A stretch of DNA of 64,000 bases from an uncultured Rikenellaceae bacterium (GTDB lineage Bacteria > Bacteroidota > Bacteroidia > Bacteroidales > Rikenellaceae): positions 1 to 64,000 of the forward strand of contig CASEGL010000003.1 of assembly GCA_949287525.1 (NCBI GenBank), read 5' to 3'. Both the position numbers and the translations under genes were made by a program. Positions 46,337 through 57,459 of this stretch are shown here, one piece after another (positions within the stretch are counted from its first letter, which is position 1; the number at the start of each line of letters is the position of its first letter). A model generated the notes under the pieces. The model had not been told where the DNA came from. It worked only from the letters and a program-made list of their open reading frames with translations, and ran no database searches.

Positions 46337-47728
46337 TTATTGGCTCAGCCGGGACGTCAGCCGGTCGAACGGCACGGCCTCCTGTTCGCCGCTGCGCATG
46401 TCCTTGACCGTAGCGGTGCGCGAAGCCAGTTCGTTCTCGCCGATGAGTACCACGTAGGGAATGTCGCGGCGATTGGCGTAGTCCAGCTGTTTTTTCATCT
46501 TGGCTGCTTCGGGATAGATCTCCGACGGGATGTTCGCATCGCGCAGCTGCTGCAGCAGGGGCAGGGCGGCGCGCTCCTCGGCTTCGCCGAAGTTGGTGAA
46601 CAGCACCTGGGTCGTCCGGTTGGCCTCCTCGGGGAAGAGGTTGAGCGCCAGCATGACGTCGTAGATGCGGTCGGCGCCGAACGAGATGCCCACACCCGAC
46701 AGGCCGGGCGTGCCGAAGATGCCCGTCAGGTCGTCATAGCGGCCTCCGCCGCAGATGCTGCCGATGGCGTGGTCTTTGGCCTTGACCTCGAAGATGGCCC
46801 CCGTGTAGTAGTTCAGGCCGCGCGCCAGCGACAGGTCGAGTTCGATGTCGAGCTGCGAACCGGCCGCGCCGACGAGCAAGAGGATCGTTTCCGTCTCGTC
46901 GATGCCGCGCAGGCCCGTCTCCGAGCCGGCCAGCAGGTTGCGCATGACGGCGAGTTTCTCGGCATTCGTGCCGCTCAGCTGCAGGATCGGGCGCAGGCGG
47001 GCGATGGCTTCGGCGTCGATGCCCTTGGCGGCCAGCTCCTCCTCGACCTTTTCGAGTCCGATCTTGTCGATCTTGTCGATGGCCACGGTGATGTCGATCA
47101 TCTTGTCGGCATGGCCGATCGTCTCGGCAATGCCGAAGAGGATCTTGCGGTTGTTGATCTTGAGGGTCACGGCAATGCCCAGATCGCCGAAGACGCGCTC
47201 CACGATCTTCACCAGCTCGAATTCGCACAGCAGGCTCCGCGTGCCGATCACGTCCACGTCACATTGGTAGAATTCGCGGTAGCGTCCCTTCTGCGGCCGG
47301 TCGGCGCGCCACACGGGCTGCACCTGGTAGCGGCGGAAGGGGAAGACGATCTCGGCCTGGTGCTGCACCACATAGCGGGCCAGCGGCACGGTGAGGTCGT
47401 AGCGGAGGCCCTTTTCGCAGATGCGGGCGGCCATGCCGTTCACGGAGCCTTCGGCCGTTTCGGCGGCCGAGGCGATGCGGCGCCGGTCCTCGTCCGAGAA
47501 GCCGCGCGTGAAGTCGCCCGAGTTGAGAATCTTGAAGAGCAGTTTGTCGCCCTCTTCGCCGTATTTGCCCGTCAGCGTGGAGAGGTTCTCCATGGCGGGG
47601 GTTTCGAGCGGAGCGTAGCCGTAGGCGCGGAACGCCCGCTTGATGGTGTCGAACATGTAGGTGCGGCGCGTCATCTCCAGCGGGGAGAAGTCGCGCGTGC
47701 CTTTCGGTATGGACGGTTTCTGTGCCAT
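46337..47728 (-). CDS. hisS: Histidyl-tRNA synthetase
   Basis: This class II synthetase charges tRNA-His. The 463-residue protein opens [15 protein letters not shown], contains motif 2 ([29 protein letters not shown] region), the HisS-specific [14 protein letters not shown] block, motif 3 GISFGADRI, and the C-terminal anticodon-binding domain. It starts 15 bases after the ettA stop on the same strand, indicating co-transcription. Confidence 0.97.
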   Translation of the reverse strand: MAQKPSIPKGTRDFSPLEMTRRTYMFDTIKRAFRAYGYAPLETPAMENLSTLTGKYGEEGDKLLFKILNSGDFTRGFSDEDRRRIASAAETAEGSVNGMAARICEKGLRYDLTVPLARYVVQHQAEIVFPFRRYQVQPVWRADRPQKGRYREFYQCDVDVIGTRSLLCEFELVKIVERVFGDLGIAVTLKINNRKILFGIAETIGHADKMIDITVAIDKIDKIGLEKVEEELAAKGIDAEAIARLRPILQLSGTNAEKLAVMRNLLAGSETGLRGIDETETILLLVGAAGSQLDIELDLSLARGLNYYTGAIFEVKAKDHAIGSICGGGRYDDLTGIFGTPGLSGVGISFGADRIYDVMLALNLFPEEANRTTQVLFTNFGEAEERAALPLLQQLRDANIPSEIYPEAAKMKKQLDYANRRDIPYVVLIGENELASRTATVKDMRSGEQEAVPFDRLTSRLSQ

Positions 47729-47742
47729 GATCCTGTATGTCG

Positions 47743-49416
<1,674 letters not shown>

Positions 49417-49470
49417 GTGATGTTGTTTGGTTTTCGTTCGTAGTGCGCGCACCCGTGCGGATGCGGTCTG

Positions 49471-49478
49471 CAAAGATA
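49471..49478 (-). promoter_or_regulatory. -7 promoter element for ettA-hisS
   Basis: The minus strand reads TATCTTTG, 54 bases before the ettA ATG. Confidence 0.68.
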
Positions 49479-49580
49479 CTCAAATCGCACCGATTATCCG
49501 TATAGTTTCCTCGAATGGCCGAATAAAAAGATATGATGCAACTTGTCTTCCGAAAATTAGGCCGCGCCGATCGGAATGTT

Positions 49581-49588
49581 TATCTTTG
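49581..49588 (+). promoter_or_regulatory. -7 promoter element for rubrerythrin
   Basis: TATCTTTG lies 30 bases before the ATG at 49619. Confidence 0.68.
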
Positions 49589-49618
49589 TCCCGTCGAATT
49601 AACACAGAAATGGCTATT

Positions 49619-50194
49619 ATGAAATCGATCAAAGGAACCAAAACCGAGCAGAACCTGCTCAAATCGTTCGCCGGCGAATCACAGGCACGTTCTCGTTATA
49701 CATTCTTCGCAAGCGTTGCCAAGAAAGAGGGCTTCGAGCAGATCTCCGCTATCTTCATGGAGACCGCCGAACAGGAGAAGGAGCACGCCAAGAAATTCTT
49801 CAAATACCTTGAGGGTGGCATGGTGGAGATTACGGCCTCTTATCCGGCCGGTGTGATCGGCACCACGCTGGAGAACCTGAAGGCTGCCGCCGATGGCGAG
49901 CTGGAGGAGTGGAGCGAACTCTATCCCGAGTTTGCCAAGGTTGCCGAGGAGGAGGGTTTCCCGGCCGTAGCCCAGACGTTCCGTGCGGTTGCCAAAGTGG
50001 AGGCCGAGCATGAGGATCGTTACCGCCGCCTGCTCAAACGTGTTGAGGAGGGTTCGGTATTCGAGCGCGAGGAGGAAATCGAGTGGCAGTGCCGCAACTG
50101 CGGTTACGTTCACAAAGGCAAGAGCGCTCCCGCTGCCTGCCCCGCTTGCCAGCACCCGCAGGCTTACTTCGAGGAGAAGAAGAACAACTATTAG
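49619..50194 (+). CDS. rbr: Rubrerythrin
   Basis: Rubrerythrin is an anaerobe's peroxide reductase. The 191-residue product has the ferritin-like diiron domain ([11 protein letters not shown] near 20, [11 protein letters not shown] near 53-63, then later Glu/His ligands) and a C-terminal rubredoxin-like domain with [10 protein letters not shown] and CPACQHP cysteine pairs. ATG 49619 ([14 protein letters not shown]) is the usual family start; ATG 49610 three codons upstream is possible. Confidence 0.96.
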   Translation: MKSIKGTKTEQNLLKSFAGESQARSRYTFFASVAKKEGFEQISAIFMETAEQEKEHAKKFFKYLEGGMVEITASYPAGVIGTTLENLKAAADGELEEWSELYPEFAKVAEEEGFPAVAQTFRAVAKVEAEHEDRYRRLLKRVEEGSVFEREEEIEWQCRNCGYVHKGKSAPAACPACQHPQAYFEEKKNNY

Positions 50195-50225
50195 AGTCCG
50201 TCTCCGATCGGAGAACAGCATGTAC

Positions 50226-50259
50226 AGAGGCGATCCGCGGCGCGGGTCGCCTCTTGTTG
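50226..50259 (+). terminator. Intrinsic terminator after rubrerythrin
   Basis: Arms AGAGGCGATCC and GGGTCGCCTCT form a stem of 11 or more bp with one G-T pair, followed by TGTTGT. Confidence 0.75.
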
Positions 50260-50378
50260 TCGGATGGGATGCCCGCCCTGCCGGGGCTGGACGGCGGCGG
50301 GGGCGCGATCTGGCCTGCAACATGCGGCGCAAGGGTCGTTTTTGGACGCTCCGTGTGACGGGGCTTACGGTTTTTCGC

Positions 50379-50386
50379 TATCTTTG
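50379..50386 (+). promoter_or_regulatory. -7 promoter element for the CyuA-like gene
   Basis: TATCTTTG lies 21 bases before ATG 50408. Confidence 0.7.
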
Positions 50387-50407
50387 TGACTGCTAAAAAT
50401 CTAATGT

Positions 50408-51709
50408 ATGGCTTGCAATATTTCTCCTACCGAGCGTCAGGCAATTATTGCGCTGATTCACCGCGAGGTCGTTCCCGCCATCGGTTGTACCGAACCGATC
50501 GCCGTGTCGCTGTGCGTGGCTCGTGCTGCGGAAACGCTGGGGCGTCGTCCCGAACATATCAATGTTTCGCTGAGTGCGAATATTCTCAAAAACGCCATGG
50601 GCGTCGGCATCCCCGGAACAGGCGGCATGATCGGTCTGCCCATCGCCGTCGCTTTGGGCGCGCTGTTCGGCAAATCGGAGTACGGACTGGAGGTGTTGCG
50701 TGACGTGACGCCGGCCGACGTGGAGGAGGGTTGCCGCTATATGGACTCCGGCGCTCTGCACATCGGACTGAAGCAGGGTCCCTGCGACATTCTGTATATC
50801 GAGGTGGAGGCTACGGCAGGCAACGATCGCGCCCTGACCGTAATCGAAGGCAGCCATACCCACTTCTCCCGCATCGAACGCAACGGCGAGGTGCTGCTCG
50901 ATGCCCGCAAGGGCAGTGCCGCCGCACACGGTGAGGACGATGTCGTGCTGACGCTGAAAAAGGTCTATGAATTTGCCGACACCGCTCCGCTGGAGGAGAT
51001 CGAGTTTATTCTCGAGGCGGCCGAAATGAATAAGAAAGCGGCCGAGAAGTCGTTTACCGGCCCTTACGGCCACTCGCTCGGCCGTCTGCTGCGCAAGGAC
51101 GAGGAGCGCCGCATTTTCGGCAACGGCATCCTTTCCGAGATCCTGTCCTATACCTCGGGTGCCTGCGACGCCCGCATGAGCGGCGCGATGATTCCCGTGA
51201 TGAGCAACTCGGGCAGCGGCAACCAGGGCGTGTCGGCAACCCTGCCGGTATGGGTCTATGCCGAGCAGACGCATGCCTCGCGCGAGCAGATGATCCGCGC
51301 GCTGATGCTGAGCGCCCTGACGGTGATCTACATCAAGCAGAGCCTCGGCCGTCTGTCGGCTTTGTGCGGCTGCGTGGTGGCTTCGACCGGATCGAGCTGC
51401 GGCATCACCTACCTGATGGGCGGCAAATATACGGAGGTCTCCTACGCCGTGAAGAACATGGTGGCCAACCTGGCCGGCATGTTGTGCGACGGTGCCAAAC
51501 CGAGCTGCGCGCTGAAGGTGGCTACGAGTACCTCGACGGCGGTCATGTCGGCCATGCTGGCCATGGAACACCAGTGCGTGACGGCCAACGAAGGCATCGT
51601 GGACGAGGATGTGGATCAGTCGATCCGCAACCTGACGCGCATCGGCCGCGAAGGCATGCAGCAGACCGACAAGCTGATTCTGGAAATCATGACGACCAAG
51701 AAACATTAG
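50408..51709 (+). CDS. CyuA-like L-cysteine desulfidase (UPF0597 family)
   Basis: Members with known function break down L-cysteine to pyruvate, ammonia and sulfide using a [4Fe-4S] cluster. The 433-residue protein shows VPAIGCTEPIAVSL near residue 27, GTGGMIGLPIAVALGALFG and SNSGSGNQGVSATLPV. The cluster-region cysteines lie in LCGCVVASTGSSCGITYL. The family shares a fold with the serine dehydratase alpha domain, so activity on serine cannot be excluded. It is a single-gene unit. Confidence 0.87.
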   Translation: MACNISPTERQAIIALIHREVVPAIGCTEPIAVSLCVARAAETLGRRPEHINVSLSANILKNAMGVGIPGTGGMIGLPIAVALGALFGKSEYGLEVLRDVTPADVEEGCRYMDSGALHIGLKQGPCDILYIEVEATAGNDRALTVIEGSHTHFSRIERNGEVLLDARKGSAAAHGEDDVVLTLKKVYEFADTAPLEEIEFILEAAEMNKKAAEKSFTGPYGHSLGRLLRKDEERRIFGNGILSEILSYTSGACDARMSGAMIPVMSNSGSGNQGVSATLPVWVYAEQTHASREQMIRALMLSALTVIYIKQSLGRLSALCGCVVASTGSSCGITYLMGGKYTEVSYAVKNMVANLAGMLCDGAKPSCALKVATSTSTAVMSAMLAMEHQCVTANEGIVDEDVDQSIRNLTRIGREGMQQTDKLILEIMTTKKH

Positions 51710-51817
51710 GATTCGGGGTCGCAAATCTTTGTCGGGCGGATAGGGTGGCAGCATCGTATCCGCTCGATTGTTTTGACGAGCCTGCGGACGGAGCGTATGG
51801 AACGGCAGGGTGAATGT

Positions 51818-52393
51818 ATGGAGCGGACAGCCGATTTGTGGACCGGGCGGCTGGTGCTGTGCCGCTGGTTGGCCGGCGAAGAGGAGGATCTGGCGCGGCT
51901 GTGCGCCGACCGGCAGGTGATGCGTTATTTTCCGAAACCGCTGTCACCGGCCGAATCGGCGGCTTTTCTGGAGCGGATCATGGCGGAGTTCGAGCGGTGC
52001 GGATATGGATTGTGGCAGGTGCGGCGTCGGTCGGACGATCGTTTCCTGGGATTCGTCGGACTGCACGGTTTCGATTTTCCCTCGCTCGGCCTGCGGGGTA
52101 CGGAGATCGGCTGGAGACTGCTGCCGGAGGCCTGGGGCTGCGGGTATGCCACCGAGGCGGCGTCGGCCGTACTGGCTTATGCCCGTTCGCGGGCGGAGAT
52201 CAGTGAGGTCTATTCCTTTACGGCCGTTGTCAATACCCCTTCCGAACGGGTCATGCAGCGCCTGGGTATGGAGCGGGTGGGCGAGTTCGACCATCCGGCG
52301 CTGCCTGTCGGGGACCGGCTTCGGCGGCATGTATTGTACCGTATCGGTGTCGGGGAATGTGCGTTTGCCGGCATCGGCCGCGCCGTACTGTAG
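51818..52393 (+). CDS. GNAT-family acetyltransferase (RimJ/RimL-like)
   Basis: The 191-residue protein opens LWTGRLVLCRWLAGEEEDLARLC, a RimJ/RimL-type N-terminus. The acetyl-CoA site block is EIGWRLLPEAWGCGYATEA at about residue 90-110, followed by TAVVNTPSERVMQRLGM. Such enzymes often acetylate N-terminal amines of ribosomal proteins or small molecules; the substrate is unknown. ATGs at 51773 and 51797 are in frame, but the family start is near 51818. A terminator follows. Confidence 0.82.
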   Translation: MERTADLWTGRLVLCRWLAGEEEDLARLCADRQVMRYFPKPLSPAESAAFLERIMAEFERCGYGLWQVRRRSDDRFLGFVGLHGFDFPSLGLRGTEIGWRLLPEAWGCGYATEAASAVLAYARSRAEISEVYSFTAVVNTPSERVMQRLGMERVGEFDHPALPVGDRLRRHVLYRIGVGECAFAGIGRAVL

Positions 52394-52417
52394 GAAGCGG
52401 TGGGCAGGGGCGTCATG

Positions 52418-52458
52418 CAACAGAGGCTGGGACTCTGAAATCCCAGCCTTTGTTGTCT
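52418..52458 (+). terminator. Intrinsic terminator after the GNAT gene
   Basis: A 15-bp stem with one mismatch (52418-52432 with 52441-52455) closes an eight-base loop, with T-rich sequence following. Confidence 0.8.
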
Positions 52459-52491
52459 TGTCGTCCGGACGGTAGATGGAAAACCGCACGT

Positions 52492-52995
52492 TTATTCCGT
52501 TGCAATCTTGCTCGCGGGCAGGTATTTGCATTTGCCTGAGCAGCACTCGGCGGTCAGGCGCAGGATGGCGGTGCGGTGGAACGATCCCTGCGCATACTTC
52601 ATGCCCGTCTCACGAAACTGCGGGGCGTATTTGCCGACGATGAGCGACAGGGCGTGCATGCGTTCGTCGTCATCGGTGACACGTTCCAGCCGACCCGTCA
52701 GCAGCACGCTTTCGTATTCCGTCGTGAAACGCTCGGGGCAGGGAGCGGTGTGTCCGACCACGCAGAATGTGACCTGCGGGTTGCGTGCCATCCAGCGCAG
52801 TTTTTCGCCTTCCGGCGCACAGTGGAAATAGCAGCAGCCGTCGTCGCAGTAGACATAATTGACGGGGATGCCGTAGCCTCCCGTTTCGTTGCCGAAGGCA
52901 AGAAAACCGTATTCGCCTTCGCGGAGGATCTCCAGGGCGCGATCTTCGGCAAGCAGGCGGTCCTGCCGCCGGACGGATGAGTTGTCGTATTGCAT
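52492..52995 (-). CDS. Pyridoxamine 5'-phosphate oxidase-like flavoprotein (Nim-like)
   Basis: The 167-residue split-barrel protein has AEDRALEILREGEYGFLAFG, GIPVNYVYCDDGCCYFHCAPEGEKL and VTFCVVGHT, the pattern of the FMN-binding pyridoxamine-oxidase-like/NimA family. Family members reduce various substrates; no specific one can be inferred. The start is at ATG 52995 (MQYDNSSVRRQDRLL); an upstream ATG at 53037 adds residues without family similarity. It appears to be a single gene. Confidence 0.82.
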   Translation of the reverse strand: MQYDNSSVRRQDRLLAEDRALEILREGEYGFLAFGNETGGYGIPVNYVYCDDGCCYFHCAPEGEKLRWMARNPQVTFCVVGHTAPCPERFTTEYESVLLTGRLERVTDDDERMHALSLIVGKYAPQFRETGMKYAQGSFHRTAILRLTAECCSGKCKYLPASKIATE

Positions 52996-53081
52996 GGCTT
53001 TTGAAAATAAACTGTTCGGGACGGCCGGAACTGCCATGGCTTTCCGTGACCTGCGCAGCGGATCGGCCGGATTCGGAGAAA

Positions 53082-53114
53082 CAAAACAGGCACATACTTC
53101 ACGTATGTGCCTGT
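53082..53114 (-). terminator. Intrinsic terminator after the 2-oxoacid oxidoreductase operon
   Basis: On the minus strand a perfect 12-bp stem (arms 53086-53097 and 53103-53114) is followed by TTTGTTT, 26 bases past the stop of the gamma subunit. Confidence 0.88.
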
Positions 53115-53139
53115 CGTTCGTGTTGAAGAAAACCGGAGA

Positions 53140-53685
53140 TTAGCGAACCTCCTTGATGATCTCCATACCGATGCGGATAGCTTCCTCGTTCATCGGGAGC
53201 GATTTCCAAGCACGCTCGGGGAGCGATTTCTTCAGACCCTTGTACACGTTCTCAAGCGTTACGATCGGGCGAACCTTCAGGTAACCGCCGAGGATCAGCG
53301 TGTTGAAGATACGGGAGTTGCCACGTTTTGCAGCCTCTTCCGTAGCGTCGATCGTGTAGATCTTGATGTCGGTACGCTGCGGGTGACGGGTGATACCGTT
53401 CGTGTCGTAGATCAGTACGCCGCCCGGTTTCACCTGACTCTCGAACTTATCCATACTCTGCTGGTTCAGAATGATGGCCGTATCGAACTCGTGAAGGGTA
53501 GGCGAGCTGATGCGTTTGTCGCTGATGATGACCGTTACGTTGGCCGTACCGCCACGCATCTCAGGTCCATAAGACGGCAACCACGAAACTTCGTAGTCCT
53601 GCATCACACCCGAATAGGCCAGAATCTTACCGGTGGAGAGGACACCCTGTCCGCCGAATCCTGCTATAATCAACTCTTCTTTCAT
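53140..53685 (-). CDS. 2-oxoacid:ferredoxin oxidoreductase, gamma subunit
   Basis: The 181-residue gamma subunit is the CoA/acyl-binding part of a 2-oxoacid:ferredoxin oxidoreductase. It starts MKEELIIAGFGGQGVLSTGK (GFGGQG at 9-14) and has PSYGPEMRGGTANVTVIIS, the family signature. It is the last gene of the operon ferredoxin-alpha-beta-gamma. ATG 53685 fits; the frame extends upstream into the beta gene without family similarity. Confidence 0.94.
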   Translation of the reverse strand: MKEELIIAGFGGQGVLSTGKILAYSGVMQDYEVSWLPSYGPEMRGGTANVTVIISDKRISSPTLHEFDTAIILNQQSMDKFESQVKPGGVLIYDTNGITRHPQRTDIKIYTIDATEEAAKRGNSRIFNTLILGGYLKVRPIVTLENVYKGLKKSLPERAWKSLPMNEEAIRIGMEIIKEVR

Positions 53686-53708
53686 TGTTCTTCTGCGAAT
53701 TTTGTGAA

Positions 53709-54470
53709 TTAACCTTTGATGTCGCCGAGCGGATAGAACGGGATACAGTTCTCTTCCATCCATTTGTTAGCGGCAACAGGAGACATCTTCCAACCGCTGT
53801 TGCAGGTGGCTACGATCTCTACGAACGAGAGACCCTTGCCGGCCATGGCGTTCTGGAAAGCTTTCTTGATGGCGTTCTTGGCTTTGCGGACATTTGCGGG
53901 GGTGTGTACCGACTGACGGGTAACATAGCATACGCCGGGCAGCGGAGCGATCATATCGGCGATCTTGTAGGGGAAACCGTTCAGCTTCGGATCACGACCG
54001 TAGGGAGTCGTGGCCGTCTTCATACCGATCAGCGTCGTCGGGGCCATCTGACCGCCGGTCATACCGTAGATGGCGTTGTTGATAAAGATAACGGCGATGT
54101 TCTCACCACGGTTGCAGGCGTGGATCGTCTCGGCCGTACCGATGGCTGCAAGGTCACCGTCGCCCTGGTAGGTGAAGACCATCTTGTCGGGGTTGGTGCG
54201 TTTGATACCCGTTGCTACGGCGCAGGCACGACCGTGAGCGGCCTGCGACCAGTCGATATGCAGGTAGTTGTATGCGAATACCGAGCAACCTACCGGCGAT
54301 ACGCCGATCGTTTTATCCTGAATGCCGAGTTCCTCGATTACTTCTGCTACGAGATTGTGTACGGTACCGTGGCTACATCCCGGGCAGTAGTGCATTACCT
54401 TATCCGTGAGGATAGGGGATTTGCGGAATGCAAGGTTTTCTTCCTTGATTTGTACTTCGAATTCAGCCAT
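53709..54470 (-). CDS. 2-oxoacid:ferredoxin oxidoreductase, beta (TPP) subunit
   Basis: The 253-residue beta subunit binds thiamine diphosphate. HYCPGCSHGTVHNL (cluster/TPP region) is followed by the TPP-binding run with TYQGDGDLAAIG and FINNAIYGMTGGQMAPTT. The subunit layout matches 2-oxoglutarate or branched-chain 2-oxoacid (Vor/Kor) enzymes; pyruvate enzymes are normally one fused chain. The true substrate is not readable from sequence alone. Confidence 0.94.
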   Translation of the reverse strand: MAEFEVQIKEENLAFRKSPILTDKVMHYCPGCSHGTVHNLVAEVIEELGIQDKTIGVSPVGCSVFAYNYLHIDWSQAAHGRACAVATGIKRTNPDKMVFTYQGDGDLAAIGTAETIHACNRGENIAVIFINNAIYGMTGGQMAPTTLIGMKTATTPYGRDPKLNGFPYKIADMIAPLPGVCYVTRQSVHTPANVRKAKNAIKKAFQNAMAGKGLSFVEIVATCNSGWKMSPVAANKWMEENCIPFYPLGDIKG

Positions 54471-54474
54471 ATCT

Positions 54475-55569
54475 TTATTTCCTGTTTATTATTTTCGTTA
54501 ACAATGCCTGATATACTTCATCCGGCGAGAAGACGGCACCACCGCTGCGGCCGAAGTGTTCAACCGGAGCCAGTCCGTTAACAGCCTGACGTACGTCTTC
54601 TACCATCTGACCGTGGTTCAGCTCGGCGGAGAGGAAACCTTTGACGCCGCGCTCTGCCAGTTCGTGGAGAACTTTGGTCGGGAACGGATAAAGCGTTACG
54701 GGACGGATAAGGCCGACTTTGTGACCTGCTGCACGAGCCATGTCCACCGTCATCGAGCAGATACGCGATGCGGAACCGAATGCGACGATGATGTAGTCGG
54801 CATCCTCGGTCATGTACTCCTCGTAACGAACCTCGTTTTCGCGGATACGTGCGTATTTCTCGATCAGTTTGTTGTTGAAACGCTCCTGTGCATACGGATC
54901 CAGTTCGAGCGACGTGATGATATGCTCGTTTCTGTCAGCCGTTTTGCCGGTCAAAGCCCAATCTTTCTCGGCAGCGAGGATTTCGGCCTCGGTGCGACGG
55001 GGACGCTGGTCAGCGAGAACGACTTTCTCCATCATCTGACCGATGACACCGTCGGAAAGAATCATGACAGGGTTGCGATACTTGAAGGCCAGGTCGAATG
55101 CATCGAATACGAAGTCGTGCATGTCCTGTACCGAAGCTGGAGCCAGTACGATGAAGTGGAAGTCACCGTGCGCACCGCCTTTGGTTGCCTGGAAGTAGTC
55201 GCTCTGCGACGGCTGAATCGTACCCAGACCGGGGCCGCCACGGGTAACGTTGATCACGACGCAGGGAAGTTCAGCGCCGGCCATGTAGCTGAAGCATTCG
55301 CTCATGAGGCTGACGCCCGGGCTCGACGAGGAGGTCAGTACCTTCTTGCCGGTTCCGGCAGCACCATACACCATGTTGATGGCTGCAATTTCGCTTTCTG
55401 CCTGAAGAACGACCATTCCGGTAGTTTCCCACGGTTTGAGTTCCATGAGAGTTTCCATTACCTCCGACTGGGGGGTGATAGGATAGCCGAAATAACCGTC
55501 GGCACCGCAACGGATAGCCGCCTCAGCGAGTACCTCGTTGCCTTTCATCAATCTTACCTCTTTCTTCAT
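54475..55569 (-). CDS. 2-oxoacid:ferredoxin oxidoreductase, alpha subunit
   Basis: The 364-residue alpha subunit has EAAIRCGADGYFGYPITPQSEVME near the N-terminus and the binding block SSPGVSLMSECFSYMAGAELPCVVINV, both typical of KorA/VorB. Domain order and length fit the family. It begins four bases after the ferredoxin gene ends, supporting one transcript. Confidence 0.94.
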   Translation of the reverse strand: MKKEVRLMKGNEVLAEAAIRCGADGYFGYPITPQSEVMETLMELKPWETTGMVVLQAESEIAAINMVYGAAGTGKKVLTSSSSPGVSLMSECFSYMAGAELPCVVINVTRGGPGLGTIQPSQSDYFQATKGGAHGDFHFIVLAPASVQDMHDFVFDAFDLAFKYRNPVMILSDGVIGQMMEKVVLADQRPRRTEAEILAAEKDWALTGKTADRNEHIITSLELDPYAQERFNNKLIEKYARIRENEVRYEEYMTEDADYIIVAFGSASRICSMTVDMARAAGHKVGLIRPVTLYPFPTKVLHELAERGVKGFLSAELNHGQMVEDVRQAVNGLAPVEHFGRSGGAVFSPDEVYQALLTKIINRK

Positions 55570-55572
55570 AGC

Positions 55573-55800
55573 TTACTCGAATTTTTGCTTGTAAACTGTT
55601 ATGGCGCTGTCGGGACACATGATCGCACAGCTTGCGCAACCGATGCAGGCGTCGGGGTTAGCCATATAGGAGTAATTGTAACCTTTGCCGTTTACATGGG
55701 GCGAAAGGGCCAGCACATTGCTCGGACATGAAGGCACGCAAACGCCGCATCCTTTGCAACGTTCGATGTCTACAATGATAGTTCCTTTGATTTTAGCCAT
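55573..55800 (-). CDS. Ferredoxin-type delta subunit, 2x[4Fe-4S]
   Basis: The 75-residue protein has two CxxCxxCxxxCP cluster motifs (CKGCGVCVPSCP and CIGCASCAIMCP), typical of the delta subunit that carries electrons from the oxidoreductase. It is the first gene of the four-gene operon and follows a -7 promoter element. Confidence 0.95.
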   Translation of the reverse strand: MAKIKGTIIVDIERCKGCGVCVPSCPSNVLALSPHVNGKGYNYSYMANPDACIGCASCAIMCPDSAITVYKQKFE

Positions 55801-55841
55801 AATAGATTATGATTTATCAAGCCTTCGGCTCTTTATGTTTA

Positions 55842-55849
55842 CAAAAGTA
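55842..55849 (-). promoter_or_regulatory. -7 promoter element for the 2-oxoacid oxidoreductase operon
   Basis: The minus strand reads TACTTTTG, 42 bases before the ferredoxin ATG. Confidence 0.66.
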
Positions 55850-56024
55850 AGCGTTTTTTTTCGTAACTAAAAATAGGTAGCCTTTTTTTTTAACGGGAAA
55901 ACGATCGGAGCTGCAAATCGTCCCGCAGAGGGGGCTGAAAAGGGTTTTGGAGCCTGTCTGGGGTGCGGGCGATCGGTTCCGGAGTCTGCGCTGTCGGCGG
56001 CGGTCGCCGGCAATCGGGTACGCC

Positions 56025-56255
56025 TTATCGAGCGGTTTTGGGCAGACTGTCCGTCAGGCTTAGCGTGTCGGCGGAGGGTGCGGCGGCGTTGCGCAGCGAA
56101 TCGTTGCGTTGTTCCATGATGTCGTCGTAACGGAACCAGATGCCGGCCTTGCTGCGGATGTTGTCCCAGCGGAGGATAACGCCGATGAGCAGCAGGACGA
56201 TCAGCAACAACATGATTTTGCCCTGTCGGGTGAGGGAGCGGAACCATTTTTTCAT
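56025..56255 (-). CDS. Small membrane-anchored hypothetical protein
   Basis: The 76-residue protein has one strong transmembrane helix (about 15-28, IMLLLIVLLLIGVIL), a basic N-terminus, and a polar tail rich in Ser, Asp and Leu. It lies 12 bases after zupT on the same strand and is probably co-transcribed. I recognise no family and propose no function. Confidence 0.62.
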   Translation of the reverse strand: MKKWFRSLTRQGKIMLLLIVLLLIGVILRWDNIRSKAGIWFRYDDIMEQRNDSLRNAAAPSADTLSLTDSLPKTAR

Positions 56256-56267
56256 AACCCGGATGTT

Positions 56268-57077
56268 TTATGCGAGAAGAATGAGGCTGAGTGCCATGAT
56301 GGCCATGCCGGCCACGAGGCCGTAGATCACCAGATGGCTGTGGCCGTATTGGTGGGCGGCGGGTAGCAGTTCGTCGAGCGAGATGTAGATCATGATGCCG
56401 GCGACGATGGCAAAGGTACACTCCATCAGCATCGGACTCAGGAACGGCATCAGCAGCAGGTAGGCGAGCAGGGCGCCGACCGGTTCGGCCAGGCCCGATG
56501 CGAATGAATACCAGAAGGCTTTCTTGCGGTTGCTGGTGGCATAGTAGATCGGCACCGAGACGGCGATGCCTTCGGGAATGTTGTGGATGGCCACGGCAAT
56601 GGCTACGGCGATACCGATTTCGATCGATTCCAGCGCCGAAACGAAAGTGGCGATACCTTCCGGAAAGTTGTGGACGGCAATGGCCAGGGCGGTGATTACC
56701 CCCATGCGTTTGAGGCCGTGGATATGAGCGGCCTCCTGGGAGCCGCCCATCTCTTCGAGGCTGTGGAGTTCGTGCGGGTTTTCGGCGTCGGGGATGAATT
56801 TGTCGATGATGCCGGCGATCAGGATGCCGCCGAAGAAGGCAGCGGCCGTAATAAGGTGGCCTTTCGTGACGTTGCCCGTAATTTCGCCCAATGCGAGGCG
56901 TGCTTCATAGAGCAGTTCCATGAAAGAGATGTAGATCATCACGCCGGCAGAAAGGCCAAGCGAGAAGGAGAGGAACCGCGTATTGGTTTTGCGTGCGAAA
57001 AAGGCGATGGCGCTGCCGATACCGGTTGCGCATCCGGCGAACAGGCTGAGCAGAAGTGCGTATAGGACAGGTGTCAT
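56268..57077 (-). CDS. zupT: ZIP-family metal transporter ZupT
   Basis: ZupT imports zinc and other divalent metals. The 269-residue protein has about eight membrane helices and the conserved HNFPEGIATF and HNIPEGIAVSVPIYYAT motifs in helices 4 and 5, which form the metal site. A -7 promoter element lies 72 bases upstream. A nearly repeated 18-base segment spans its start codon region (57058-57075 and 57085-57102). Confidence 0.94.
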   Translation of the reverse strand: MTPVLYALLLSLFAGCATGIGSAIAFFARKTNTRFLSFSLGLSAGVMIYISFMELLYEARLALGEITGNVTKGHLITAAAFFGGILIAGIIDKFIPDAENPHELHSLEEMGGSQEAAHIHGLKRMGVITALAIAVHNFPEGIATFVSALESIEIGIAVAIAVAIHNIPEGIAVSVPIYYATSNRKKAFWYSFASGLAEPVGALLAYLLLMPFLSPMLMECTFAIVAGIMIYISLDELLPAAHQYGHSHLVIYGLVAGMAIMALSLILLA

Positions 57078-57149
57078 GGCGTAGGCGTATTGGGCAGGTT
57101 TCGGGGTGTGACAAGGCGATCGGCCGGTTGTGTAGTGGCCGCACCTTTA

Positions 57150-57157
57150 CAAAGATA
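57150..57157 (-). promoter_or_regulatory. -7 promoter element for zupT
   Basis: The minus strand reads TATCTTTG, 73 bases before the ATG. Confidence 0.65.
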
Positions 57158-57459
57158 GCCAAAATCGCTTTTCCCAGACGTTTTCTGCTGTGTTTTATGA
57201 CGGAGAGATCGCTTGTGTTGTCGAGAAATGAAAATGCATTTGCGGAACGACATTTTTCGACGGCGTTGCGGTCGGAGGAAACGGTTCAGATAAACGAGGA
57301 GCAGAGAGCGGATAAGGCTCTCTTTGGTCGGTTTTCTGCGTGACGGATTTTTGGGGGGGCGACGGCTTCTGCTGTATTTCCACGAACTCCGCAGTTCTCG
57401 ATTCGTGACAGATTTTCACGGAAAATGGTTCTCCATTCGGTCGCCATTTGCATCTAAGT
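57158..57459. other. Gene-free region between zupT and tRNA-Arg
   Basis: This stretch of about 300 bases looks less GC-rich than its surroundings. It holds no convincing gene, only short inverted repeats such as CACGAA...TTCGTG near 57380-57408. It may be a worn remnant next to a tRNA gene (inference). Confidence 0.4.

Noticed and set aside
55867-56421. 184-codon minus-strand frame over the small membrane protein and part of zupT
   Set aside because: It lies out of frame with both real genes, is His/Arg/Pro-rich, and has no family features.
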